In this document: positions 46,475 through 58,020 of the stretch, in pieces
Layout of the letters: the number at the start of each line of letters is the position of its first letter
Numbering within the stretch: the first letter of the stretch is position 1
Source of the DNA: Limnoperna fortunei
Taxonomy: Eukaryota > Mollusca > Bivalvia > Mytilida > Modiolidae
DNA length: 64,000 nt
Assembly: GCA_944474755.1 (NCBI GenBank)
Contig: OX104112.1
Span: 60,481,640-60,545,639, forward strand
Reading direction: 5' to 3'
Program-made: the position numbers and the translations under genes
Notes under the pieces: generated by a model
The model's input: only the letters and a program-made list of their open reading frames with translations
What the model was told of the DNA's origin: nothing
The model's database searches: none

Positions 46475-48160
46475 TGAAGTCTCCTTATCGTTCGAGATTT
46501 CGCATTATTTTTTGAAAACCCGATCTTCTATATAGCCCGAACCATATAATTTATTGTGAATACAAAATAGTCGACGAAATCTATTATGAGAAATGGAAAT
46601 CATTTTCCAAATTATCTGTATGCCCTTCATTTTTTATTTTAAAGCGAAGTGCATACCGGAAAGTTAAGGCTTATTTGATTAATTCCTTTTTTGTAAAATA
46701 TTATATTTACATAGTGTAACGGTTTCTTCTAGTTCCGTCTGGTGGGGAACTGATTTTACTGAACATTTTAGAACATTTGTCGTTTCACGTATAACTGTAC
46801 ATTCATCAATGATTCAAAAATTAAGTACACAATATTTACATAACAAATTTAAAACTTCTACAAAGATATTTAAAAACTGCTAATTACTTTTTTACTCTGC
46901 AGTCTAGATATTACCATACATGTTAATCACTCACCACTGATTTCACTGCCTTGATACTTGGAGCATGCGACTTTTTAAAAATCGTGTTCACATCTTAAAG
47001 GCGTAAAGACCTACTTTATTTTGGCATGTTTGTTATTAATCAAATGCTCAAATGTATGTGGATAAACGTTTACGATGAATACAGCTTTTGACATACACAG
47101 GTTTTTTTACTTTAGTAAAATTAAGTTTGCTGAACATTTTTTTACCTAAAAGTAAACTCATGTATGGACTTTGCGATTGTGTTTTCAGTCTATTCAGGAA
47201 AACAGTTCACAATTTAGACGATAATTTGACTTATGGTAATACAAACCAAACAAAAAATAACAAGAAGGCCGACCGAACAACAAGAGTTAAAAGTCAAATC
47301 GCGGAAAGGAAGAAAACTGGAATACTCACAGAACAGTGTGTTTCACTTAAAATAGGAAAGCAATTTATTGGTAACAAAAGAACATTTACATGTGAGAATA
47401 TATATTTTAGCACGTGGGAAACCTATGAGTTGGGGATAAAAAAAACTGAGTTATGGAAGAATTATCAGATCTACGGGTGTATGTGAAATCGGCCTGGTCC
47501 CCATCAATTAAGATGTATTGTGAAAGAAGATTGCAGTCCCTATATATGATAACTCCAATGTAAAAATTGTATTGTCATGAAAGATTAATCTATGCTAAAA
47601 GACGTGATCATTTCTTAATAAGGAAACACAGGTATGGATATAAATAGGATATACCCTTTTATGGTTAAACATTTTTTATAAAGTTGAATTGTCTACCGTT
47701 TAAGAATAGATCCTTAGTTTCGTTAATACATGTATGTTACATTTAGGAGCAAAAAGGAAAATACGCATGCAACATTGCTCTAAGTTTACACTAAACCTGT
47801 CAAAGATAAGAATTTTGTAACAATCTAACCTAATTTTAAAAGCAAACCAAACGTTCCCTGCCGTCCACAACTTTGGACGTGGGAACTACTAAAGACAGCG
47901 TTCAACAGCAGATGATTCGCTGAATAGTTTACATGTAAAACATATCAGACTAAGTAATGGTTTAGTCCAGTTTCAACATTGTAAAAGATGATTGCACAAT
48001 TTTTAAAACGCAAAAAACTAAAACTGATTTCAAACACCGTAATATAGATTGTTTCTATTGTAAATCGTTTTGTCTGGATTTGAACTAACTTCAATTTGAC
48101 ATCATAGGACTCAACCCGCAATTGTCCAATAGGACTATAACGTACACCCACACAACTATG
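46475..48160. other. 1.69-kb insert splitting the duplicated segment
   Basis: The insert runs from TGAAGTCTCCTTATCG to CCACACAACTATG. It lies exactly between the two halves of copy 2. No TIRs, target duplication, poly(A) or splice-site pair were visible at its ends. It contains a 132-codon ORF at 47088-47486 with no recognised family and a short bit of the retroelement 3' repeat (CCGACCGAACAACAAGAG at about 47269), on which part of that ORF lies. A TGCCGTCCA palindrome is at about 47865-47893. Confidence 0.7.
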
Positions 48161-48702
48161 TCCACAAGTAAAATATATGGATTCAGTTGTTTAAAGTGTA
48201 TTTTTGAACAATAAGAAGACCGTGAATACTATAAGTCGGACATTGGCAGATCAAAAATTGTTTTGATAGCGATGACATTCATCAAAATTGAGAAGATATT
48301 GTCCGAAAAATAATTTAAAGATACAACAGAAGATAATTGTTTTTCTAGGGAATCGCTCGAAACAAGACTTCTGCATTGAACCAATGAGGATAAGGATAGA
48401 TTTATCTTTGAAATAACGAATTCTTCATCACAATATTTTTAATATATAAAATAAGATAGCACACCATATACCTAATTTTGTTCTTGGTTTTTATCAAGGT
48501 CGTAATTACAAGGGCATATTTGAAAATATCAGTGCAATAAACATGATGAGGTATAATTTCTTAATTTTACCTCTTTCAATTTCCTTCTACAACATTACCA
48601 TCAGTGGGAAAATGTGTTTATCGAAAAAAGATCAAATCTTAATTTAAATTCAAATTTGATGCATTAACAAATTATAAAAATTTAAATGTAGACAGGAATA
48701 AT
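48161..48702. repeat. Duplicated segment, copy 2, second part
   Basis: This matches 45293-45828 from TCCACAAG(T)AAAATATATGG to CAGGAATAAT, with a few indels (for example an extra ATCAAAA at 48252). Confidence 0.88.
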
Positions 48703-49562
48703 ACGACATGTGTTTAAGAAATGATCGTAATTATCCTTGGTTCTTACGGAAATAAATTTAATAATGTTGTACATATCGTTTAACCCGCTTTGTGTTGCTA
48801 CGCATCTGTATCTACAACATCATTGAGTATATTTCGAATACACCTGACAAGTAATAACGATCAGTGGATATAATTCTACAATTAACCTTGTCTATGTAAT
48901 GAAAATAATGTAACCAAACCATACCAATTCAAATTTTAGTTTTATGGAATATTTACAAAAATAAGTTTTAAAACAATTATAAAACTTTTGTTTTTAAATT
49001 AACATAAATTTTTAAGCTAATGTGTTTAAAGATACCAAGATTATCAAGTTTGCTACGTCATACGCGTAAACTCATCAGTTGCACTTAAACCAAATAATTC
49101 AGATGTTAAAAAGCTTGTTTTCAAAATTAATCTAAAATGTTATATCTAATCTCCGCAAAAGCTATCTACACCTAACGAATGACATAAACATTATTTGAAA
49201 AATTTTCGAAACGTGCAATTTGACACCAGTCAACATTAATGTTTTTTAAACATATCTATGCATTATCTACACCAAACAGAAATATGCAATGTTATAAAGT
49301 CAGACTTAATGTCGAAAGGGACAGCAAACAGAGTAAATATAACTACACTCTGTGTTAATTATTGGTGCATTTGATATTTTTATTAAAATGTTATGTTAAT
49401 AATAAACATTTATATCTCAGTCCGAATATTAATTGCGAGATATATCAAATCAGCTGTAATAATTAACACTCTACATTATGTCAAATATGAAATATGCATT
49501 TACATAAATCAGCTTGCATATTATATGTTTTTTTCAAAATTATCCATTGAATGCCTTAACCA
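48703..49562. other. No supported gene
   Basis: AT-rich spacer without recognisable features. Confidence 0.4.
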
Positions 49563-49712
49563 AGTCAGGAACATTGCTGTTGTTGCATTATTTTGGTTGT
49601 TGGTTCTGGAGTTTGCCGGTTTCTCGGACTTTGATTTGTGGATTGTCTTTTTTGACATTTTCCTCTGTGTTCGGTGTTTTGTTATTACCTTCATTGAAAT
49701 TCCCACCTTGTA
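49563..49712 (+). repeat. Dispersed repeat, partner of 2165-2262
   Basis: The AACATTGCTGTTGTTGCATT, GGTTGTTGGTTCTGGAGTTT and GATTTGTGGATTGTC blocks match the FABP-intron fragment. The ORFs of 107 and 112 residues here read through this repeat and are not taken as genes. Confidence 0.6.
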
Positions 49713-50286
49713 TTAGATTACCAAATGTCTCCCAAAAATTGCTGATTCATCCAAATATACAACCTAAACTTTATCAGTCCTGTTTACATTTTTTATATTT
49801 AAAATCGACCTTTAAAAATATTTTGATTTCTGTTTCTCTAGAAATAGTGTAAATCAAATGTTAACCTTACAAATTCTAAGGAACAGATAGACTTGGTTAC
49901 ATCTAAATCCCTTTTTCTTGTAATAGTTTAAAAAACATTTTCTTCTCATTGTAAATCACTATTCCACAACTGATTACACGTTGCTATACTAAAATAGTGA
50001 GAAACGTAGATACATATATCTGGTTGTCGGTCATACTATGACTTATCTTGTTATCAATGAGTCCAAAGCTTAACACAATTTTACAGATGACCAAATCATT
50101 GAAATGTTTTATTTGATTAACAACAGACTTGTTCAATTTGGTGGACGTATTTTTAACAAACAATTCGTATTTCAATGAGGACTAATTGTACGTCATTGCT
50201 TGTTAATTTGTTCCTTTATCCATATGAAGCGGATTTCTTAAAATCACTTAAATCTCAGCTTCCGTTACAGTCACTAATCTATTTTA

Positions 50287-50510
50287 TTTAGCTTGAGATT
50301 AAGGACACAAATGACACTACAAAGAATGCTTTCTACTAAACTCTACGACAAAGGTGTTGACTTTAACTTTCCAATCGTCAGCTTTTCTTTCTTGAAATGC
50401 AACATTCCATCCGCTCCAGCATATGGAAATTTCTTCTCAACTGATACGTTACTTTAGAGCTTGTGTGAATACAACGATTTTCTAAATCATTGGTATTTGA
50501 TTAATTGCAA
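50287..50510 (+). pseudogene. YIDD-type reverse transcriptase fragment
   Basis: The plus strand encodes EIKDTNDTTKNA, then, after a small deletion, TKLYDKGVDFNFPIVSFSFL and CNIPSAPAYG, and with a frameshift RYFRAC. These are the C-terminal blocks of the same reverse-transcriptase family as 50641-51225, in the opposite orientation. Stops and frameshifts show decay. Confidence 0.78.
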
Positions 50511-50640
50511 ACTATGGGTTTTTGCCCAAAGATTGTTATCTTTACTGAAGAAATATTAAGGAATACATCATTTACTTGTAGACAAATACGCAATATTTGT
50601 CTCTCAAATGAGATGTAGATTTGTCTAGAGTTTGTGTAGT

Positions 50641-51225
50641 ATGAAAGTAGCAAAGAAAACCGACCGAACAACAAGAGCCAAAAACCAAGGGACAGTTACA
50701 AATCCGGATATAGACAAACACAACACAAAAATCAAAAACATACAACACAGAAAGAGAGTAACCCGAACCCAATGAAAACCATTGGTGCACTCAGGTGCTC
50801 CGGACGAGTAAGCAGTGCTTGCCTCTAATTAGACACCCGTCGAGCTACTCATTGTCTTGTCTATGGAAAAGTCAAATCCAGGAATAGGAAACACTACCTA
50901 TGACTCAGCGAAAATGTCAGATCGTATTTGAGACACTGATTTCCTGTAACGATGTACTCACCATACGCTGGAGCTGCTGGAATGTTGCTGTTGATGAACG
51001 GGAAGTTGACAATTGGGAAGTTGAAGTCATTACGCTTGTCGTAGAGCCTAGTTTTCCTGAGTCTATTTATAGAAGTAGTTCTAAGTAAGAGGCTGATCTT
51101 AGTGTATTGGTGGTGTCTTTAATTTCAAACTCGCTAGGGTAAATTGAATGTAAATAGTCACCAAATTTAGCATTGTTGAGGGACAAAACATCATCAATAT
51201 AGCGGATATCCTTCTTACTGGACTT
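50641..51225 (-). pseudogene. YIDD-type reverse transcriptase fragment plus 3' end
   Basis: On the minus strand the segment starts KDIRYIDDVLSLNNAKFGDY, continues YPSEFEIKDTTNTLRSASYL, and after a frameshift RLYDKRNDFNFPIVNFPFIN to PAAPAYG. YIDD is the catalytic aspartate box. It then jumps, by internal deletion, to the SVSQ(I) end and the 3' UTR that is almost identical to 22427-22680. Head-to-head with the fragment at 50287-50510. The clade is probably Penelope-like; not certain. Confidence 0.8.
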
Positions 51226-52182
51226 TACTTAACGTGGACTGACTGCTATTCATTCTCTTGAAAGTTCGTGCTGCTTGCTTTTGTATGCGTGTTATTTTGT
51301 TCTGTATTTATTGTTGTGTGTCCCGTGGCTTTGTATGACTTTGGATTGCAAGATTGATTGTCACCTATTCCTTCGCTTATTTTACAAACGAAAAACTTCA
51401 CTTCATTTTTCGTATCATTTAATTTCTCGAAGAGTACATGGCATGACTGATAAGATTAGCTTGAATGGTAAAAGCGTATGAGCTTTTTATGACATTATAA
51501 TATTAGAATCGGTTTCGTGTGAGCATAAGATAGTTCATGCTATACTGATAGTTGTAACTCATTAAAAAAAATTATTTTTGGACTCAATTGTTCTCTTTTA
51601 CACAAAGCTGCGATAAAATTATAACAAGGTTTTGAATCAATTACAGTAATAACGTTGGTTATCACATTGGGCAGAAATCAGCATTATTACAGAATTTGTA
51701 TAGGCAACTCATAAATTTGGCATCATTGTCTGTTACCAAATAACTTGTATGTTATAAATATTTTTGTATGTCAAAAAACAAACAAAAGTTTGCTGTTTTT
51801 ATTGAAAAGCATGATATTTAATCTTTAGTTGCCATGGATCCTGGTGTCAAACTAGCCTTTGGCGTGTAAAATCTAGATAAACCATGAATTGGGGGTTATC
51901 CAACAGTATTTTTTTCCTCAATACTTTGTTTAATCTAGAACAGTTTCATTTTCGAACGGAAATAGTTAGCAAGGAAATGCTAGAAATAATACCACCGTCT
52001 TCAATTTTATGATTTAAAATATGATGAATTGAAACAAAATAAAAAAAGAACCATTTATTTTATTTTACCCACGTGTAATCTGCCCAATTTTATTTAACTG
52101 TGTGTGCATTTGAGTCACATATTTTAATACATCGTTGTCCTTGTTAATTAAATTGTAAATTATGCATATCTGTAAAACCGAT
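51226..52182. other. No supported gene
   Basis: AT-rich; 51236-51500 may belong to the adjoining retroelement but no motif was recognised. Confidence 0.35.
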
Positions 52183-52392
52183 TTATTGAAATATTAAAAA
52201 TTTTTCTCATTTTATTTTTTTTTTATTTTTTTTTTTTGTATACTGTATTTTACAGACAGTATGAAATTCATATCTAAATAATATAAATATTATTGAAATA
52301 TTAAAAATTTTTCTCATTTTATTTTTTTTTTTATTTTTTTTTGTATACTGTATTTTACAGACAGTATGAAATTCATATCTAAATAATATAAA
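52183..52392. repeat. Two-copy tandem duplication, about 105 bp unit
   Basis: Unit 1 (52183-52289) and unit 2 (52290 to about 52392) both run TTATTGAAATATT… through a long T-run to GACAGTATGAAATTC and TCTAAATAATATAAAT. They differ mainly in the length of the T-run, so the duplication is young or slippage-driven. Confidence 0.9.
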
Positions 52393-53263
52393 TAATAAAT
52401 ATTAGTTGTTCAAAATTTGTAATTCTGTGCAACTCTAATATTAAACCAGTGTTAGCCCAAAACACTTGTGGTATAACTAAGGAACCACTCTTAACGCGTT
52501 TGCTTCAATGAGAGTGTGGTACTCTTTCAAAACAAAACGTTGGATTTTTTCTGATAGTCGGTAATTTGTACATCATACACAACGTGTAGAATAGCCGAAT
52601 TTGTTTTATTCTATTACTGTACCCATGGATTTTTCAGAGATTTGGGATTTCGTTTTTCATTACAAAAGCTCTGTTTATCTGTTCTGATCACATGCGCCTA
52701 CTCAAGGTTTACTTTAGTTTGTATGCATTTTCCCTTTTTCTTCTGAGCTGTTATTTTGATCATAGATCGCTTAACAGGTTGTTTTATTATATTTTTTCTT
52801 AAGCTAAGGTCAACATTCATTTGACGCTTAAAACAAAAACACCCTATCAAAGTTGATGAGGTTAATCTCATATCCTTGTACTTGTTACACGTACAAACAA
52901 CTTTTAAAGCAGTATTTGCTATCTGCTCCACCTAACTATCCAAACTCCTTAAAAGAATTAAACAAATATAAAAAGGGATTTTAAAAAAAATGTGCTCCTT
53001 GATATTTCAATGGCGGCTATTATATTACTAACAGTAAAAATTAAAATCTAGTAGGTCAAGTGTCCTAAATATCATCCTAAAAACTACACTCCCCAAATGT
53101 ACCTGATTAAGCACAGTTTTTTTAGGATAAATGGCTTTAGATGATGTAAGCACCTAGTAATTAACTATGACAGAACTAAATTGAAATAAATGATAACAAA
53201 TCAAAACAATAATAAAATGTACTAAATATAAACTCTTTCACTGAAGACTTTATAACGTATTAT
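52393..53263. other. No supported gene
   Basis: AT-rich spacer; nothing recognised. Confidence 0.4.
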
Positions 53264-53476
53264 ATGTTTGTCATGTTGCATGCATTTGTTTGTCAACAGA
53301 CCATCGCTATTCCAGTAGGTACCATTTGGCATAGACCTTTTATTTCACTTTCCACAAGTCACAGACCAATGTTAACTTACCCTATCGAGCAAGAAATTAT
53401 AGACACTACTGACACAATAAATTCAATTAACTACCTTGACCTTCTCCCCAAGACGCACAAAAAAGAACAAACTTAA
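53264..53476 (+). pseudogene. YIDD-type reverse transcriptase fragment, internally deleted
   Basis: The open frame includes VCQQTIAIPVGT, the family's QQTIGIPMGT block, then directly YPIEQEIIDTTDTINSINYLDL, matching the YPIExEIKDTTDT block. The YIDD catalytic box that should lie between is missing, so this is a deleted, inactive copy. Confidence 0.7.
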
Positions 53477-56400
53477 ATTACGAAAGACGCGATTTCTAGT
53501 TGTCAACTGCAGAAGCAACGGTGTATGGTGTTTGTAGTTACAACATATATGTTATGCTAGATTTTTTATCAAAGTTTCAATTTTTATAGGCCCGACATTT
53601 CTATTGACTTCTTAACAACTTTTTTCACGGCCTTTCGGATGACTAAATGTATCGTCATTGAAAATATTGTTGTCAACTGTCCATTCATAAATCGCAACAT
53701 TATCATATAGTGCTTACATTTTACAACTTTACAGATTATGCTAGATCTTTTGATTGCTTCACACAATTTCTAGACTGTGTACAACTGTTGGCTATTAAGC
53801 TAATCATCCAGGGGTTTGTATTACAAAAAAACACGTAATGGTTTTTACTGTAATTATGACTTACTTGACCATTATGGAAAATCTACTTCTTAACTACGAT
53901 CTTACCTTTTTGCAGTTTGTCATATCCAGTTTATTCTTTTAGTAGATTTAACGTTTCACATTATTTAACAATTAGTAACTCGACGCATGTTGAATTAGAG
54001 GTTGACACTGGCTTAGTCCTCCCGGGTACCTAGCTGTACCAACCTCCCGGGTACCTAGCTGTACCAATGGTTTGTTAGGTTTGCATTAATGAATTTCTGT
54101 TTTTGTTTTGTGTTTTGTGTGTTTGTCTGAATCCTTAACATTTTGCCCATTTTTGTACGTCGATTGTCTTGTTTTTTTTTCTCAGTATGATCAAATACTT
54201 ATCAATCTGGATAAGACAATGAATAACTTTAAAGAACAGTTTTAAGGATTGGTGGTAGGTCTTTTATTATGGATTCCTTTTGTTATTATGCAGTGAAATT
54301 AAAACATCGTTTTCTATACAGTCAAGAATATATTAAACCCCAGAATAGATGTATAGGTTTAAGATGTTTTGGAAATCGTATGACATGACATTATGTGTTT
54401 GGTACATCTTTTCATTCATCATGATAAACTTCGATAGCCATTAAAAATTGTATCAGGTTATTACGCTGCAAACGTCGAAAGTTGCTGTTTAGACAATATT
54501 TATTCAAAATAACAAAATGATCCAAGAGATTGTTTAAAGCTCCTGAAATATTTTTGGTATATTAAAACAAAAAGAAAACAACAAATGAAATTAATTTTTT
54601 AAATATGTTGATATTTCCAAAACAAACTTAGTGTTGTATTGCAAAAATTATAATCTTCTAATTTGGCTTCAACAAAATAAGTAATAAAAACTTGAAAAAA
54701 GGCGTAGTTTATAAATTTACAAACAAAACATTTATTTACTTCCTTTGTAGTTCCGTCATTTGGCTTCATTCACAAGCATTGTACTTTTTATTCCGTGATG
54801 CAAACAAATCTAATGATAGGTTTAAATATTTGACAACACAGAGTTAATAAGACACGTGTTTCAGAACATTTTGGTCAAGTGTAAACTCTTAAAACTTTGA
54901 AAATGATATTTGGCTCTATTTACTCTGTGATTTGGCATAGGAGGTTTGAAGGGTATAGACACCTCTATTTTTAGATAATGTGATGGAAACCAAACTTTCT
55001 TATCGATATCAGATCAGGTTATATTACATGTTATATTTAATGTAATAGGAGTGCTAAAGTGCGTTGAACGCTAAGGAAATCCGTAAATAATTATGGGATT
55101 TGCCTTGTATTATGTGTTACGTGTTGCTTTAACACTATATCTATAAGAAAACGAATAACGGAAATCCAAGATAGCGGGCAATAAGATTCAGGCTTTGAAC
55201 AGTATACAACTTCGTCGTGACCAAAATCTTTTAAATCTCTTACGATCCCTTTTCCGTTGTCGAGTCAGACCCTTAGTTTGTGCTGTTCCTTTTGTACAAT
55301 TTAGCTTTTCTATTTTCAAAAACAATAACACTTTTACATTAGTAAAATCTATAAAAGATGACGAGTTGACAGGTGTGTCGAATTTTCTCGGCCTGCTGTT
55401 GGTGTTCACAAAACTGAAGGCATTTGTATATTTTTATTTAACTAATAGTCTGATAATACAACTTCTTGTCTTGTAAATACAGTTGATGAGGTCGATTGTT
55501 TTTTTTGATAATCATGGTATTTGGCAGTATTTCATTTTCAGCTGCATGTGAGACAGGACAGAAAACGGCGATTTCATTTATTTTCAACAAGACAACGTTA
55601 CGTTAACAAAGGTTTATTTTGTTATTATATCTGCTTATTGGTTAAATCAATTTGCTTTGTGTTCTCAAATTGATCTGGTCATTACATTAAGGTCATGCAA
55701 ACGAGGCAGGAAGTGCTTGCCTTTCTGGACCTTTATGAAAACGGGACGAGTTTAGTTAATGCTGCGTATACGCTTAATTCCCCGACGCATCTTGTTTTCT
55801 TAGAGATGCAATGTCTGATCGACACGAAACTTGTATGTTCGGGCCCACCTGAAGTACAAAATTAAATTAAATTGGGTCTTCGTTCGGGAGGTATTGGTGT
55901 TGCATCCCAACACTGCAGTTATTACTAGTTCCTGTTTCCTCTTCTTTCATAGGATTATTTATTCTTTGTTGTTTTTTTTTGTCTGTCCCTCGGATTCTGC
56001 ACCCATGTTTAATCAATGGTTTAACTTGTTATTCGTCTCTACATACTTATGTATTTTATGACATTTTTTTCTATTCGCAAGGTGTACGGTTTATTACCTA
56101 TCCGGTTTTGGTAAACAATTGTTTGAAGTTTTTAATATTTTAGGGGTTGGAGAGCCACTAAATATTCCTGATGATACGACACGCAAGTCGGGTGTAGTTT
56201 ATTTTATAACATTGGTATCTTTGATGACATTTTTGTACCTACTTTGTCTGTTATCTATTCAAATATATGATGAATTACTGAATAATTGAATTAAATCACA
56301 GCGGGTTTCCTTTTTTTCAAACGGTTGTTTCTACTTTCCCGGTTGTCATTCGTTAATAACTAGAAGTCAACATTTTTATCATTTACTAGTGTTTTTCTGT

Positions 56401-57582
56401 GATGGGGTTTAACCTGTCAATATATGATACGTAGAAATCAATCTTTGCTAATTGCAAATAAAAAACAATTTCATGTTTTATTATCACTTCATGTAAAAGG
56501 CAAATGGAGCTATGTTTGCTTTAAAACACCACAAGTTTGTTGAAATTGAATTTATTTAAAATGAAGACAAACAGATAAATAATATAATATATAATACAAT
56601 AAAGGTAAAAAGGTTATATAACACTGCATTAATAACAGATTATAAATCTTATAAAAACTGTGACAAAAAGATTATAAAAAATATTGTAACTACTGGACGG
56701 TAAACTTGTGATTAGAGCAAAGTTGGGACCTAGAACACGCCAACTTCGTAACATATAAAAAGACTAGATAAAATACTACAATAAAGGCTAAATTTGGTAT
56801 TTGAAACCAATTATAATTAAAGCCTAGCTAAAAATGGTCATAAACTATTTTATGTTCCATTAATATATAAACTTTATTAATAAACTTTATTAATAAAAAT
56901 ATCACAAAATAGGAGGATGAGATACCCCTTGGAATTAATGTTGAGGCGACAATAATGTAAAAGTTGAAATAAATGTAACTATTATAGATAGAGAGTGTAT
57001 TTGTTGAATACCACGCTTCCAACACCAATAAAAACTGATTGTATGTGCATATTTTACATATAGGTATAACAGCTGATGGCGCTCATACTTTTTCTGATAT
57101 AACAAACCATTTTAAGACTTTCCTATTGCCCAAAATAAGCAATGTATTTCGGAGAATAAATCACTATACGTAAAAGCGGTTGATGAGGGTAATTACAGTG
57201 CGTATTTCCGACGTGACGTAATTAGTAGCTGGATTTCTTAGAGTATGTGGGCATCCACAAGAGTGCGTTGTGTGCAACGTCATTGATTATCGGGCCTTTT
57301 TTAAAAAGTTTTCTCATACATGTCATTAACTATACAACAAAATGCCGTGTGCCAGAGGAAACCACAAATTAAAACTGTTAATAAGCAATTACCTAACACT
57401 CATAATGCGGATATACAAATAAATATCTGTATATCTAACAAAATGTGTTGCTCGGTTTTACTACATATTATTCAACGCAATTTTCAACGCTGCAATGGCA
57501 GGCCAATTAAATACAGCTAAGATATGTTGAAGTATTGCATCGTCTATCCACGAGTTAGGTTAGTAAATGTCTTACTTTATTT
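53477..57582. other. Gene-poor stretch with small repeats
   Basis: It contains an exact 25-bp tandem duplication at 54018-54067 (unit begins CCTCCCGGGTACCTAGCTG). A slightly GC-richer patch lies at 55690-55880 (GGCAGGAAGTGCTTGCC…), which may be a repeat. ORFs of 60-93 residues here lack any family likeness. Confidence 0.45.
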
Positions 57583-57741
57583 TTGTTTGTTTGTTTGTTT
57601 GTTTGTTTGTTTGTTTGTTTGAAAGGTTTAACGTCTTTTTAAGCAATTTTTAGCAATATCATGGTGTTCAGTTTTATTGAGGAAGGAAGCCGTTGTATCC
57701 CGGTCTTTGGCAGTAAAACTGTCTGTCTTGATAAATTAAGG
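57583..57741 (-). mobile_element. SINE 3' fragment with (GTTT)n
   Basis: About nine GTTT units at 57583-57620 are followed by the SINE tail and part of the central domain (TATCATGGTGTTCAG, GGAAGGAAGCCG, TCTTTGGCAGTAAAACTG). It stops where the next copy's GTTT run starts, so the two are joined in tandem. Confidence 0.8.
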
Positions 57742-58020
57742 TTTTTTGTTTGTTTGTTTGTTTGTTTGTTTGTTTGAAAAGTTTTGCGTCTTTTTAGTCA
57801 ATTTTTTAGCAAAATCATGGTGTTCAGTTTTATTTAGGAAGGAAGCCGTTTTATCCCGGTCTTTGGCAGTAAAACTGCCTGTCTTGATAAATCAAGGTTG
57901 GATTAGAGCACATGCCAGCAGTAAGGCTCAAAACCACAACCTCATTGTTGATAATCAGGTGATAATAGTAATGATTATCTACCTTAACTACTCGTCCAAC
58001 TTGTCCTGCCGCCTCCACGA
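57742..58020 (-). mobile_element. tRNA-derived SINE, tandem to the previous fragment
   Basis: It repeats the same tail and central domain as 57583-57741 with few differences and continues to a decayed tRNA-like head (ACCTTAACTACTCGTCCAAC). The (GTTT)n tail at 57745-57777 is the junction. Confidence 0.8.

Noticed and set aside
47088..47486. 132-codon plus-strand ORF within the 1.69-kb insert
   Set aside because: Part of it lies on a fragment of the retroelement 3' repeat, and the rest is AT-driven composition without recognisable motifs.
46475..48160. Idea that copy 1 at 45 kb is a spliced (retroposed) form of copy 2
   Set aside because: The insert has no GT-AG or AT-AC borders on either strand and copy 1 has no poly(A) tail.
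49393..49852. Two overlapping ORFs of 107 and 112 codons
   Set aside because: Both read through the dispersed repeat at 49563-49712; hydrophobic look comes from T-rich sequence.
53584..57520. ORFs of 60-93 codons
   Set aside because: Composition and length are those expected in AT-rich spacer; no motifs, splice sites or start context.
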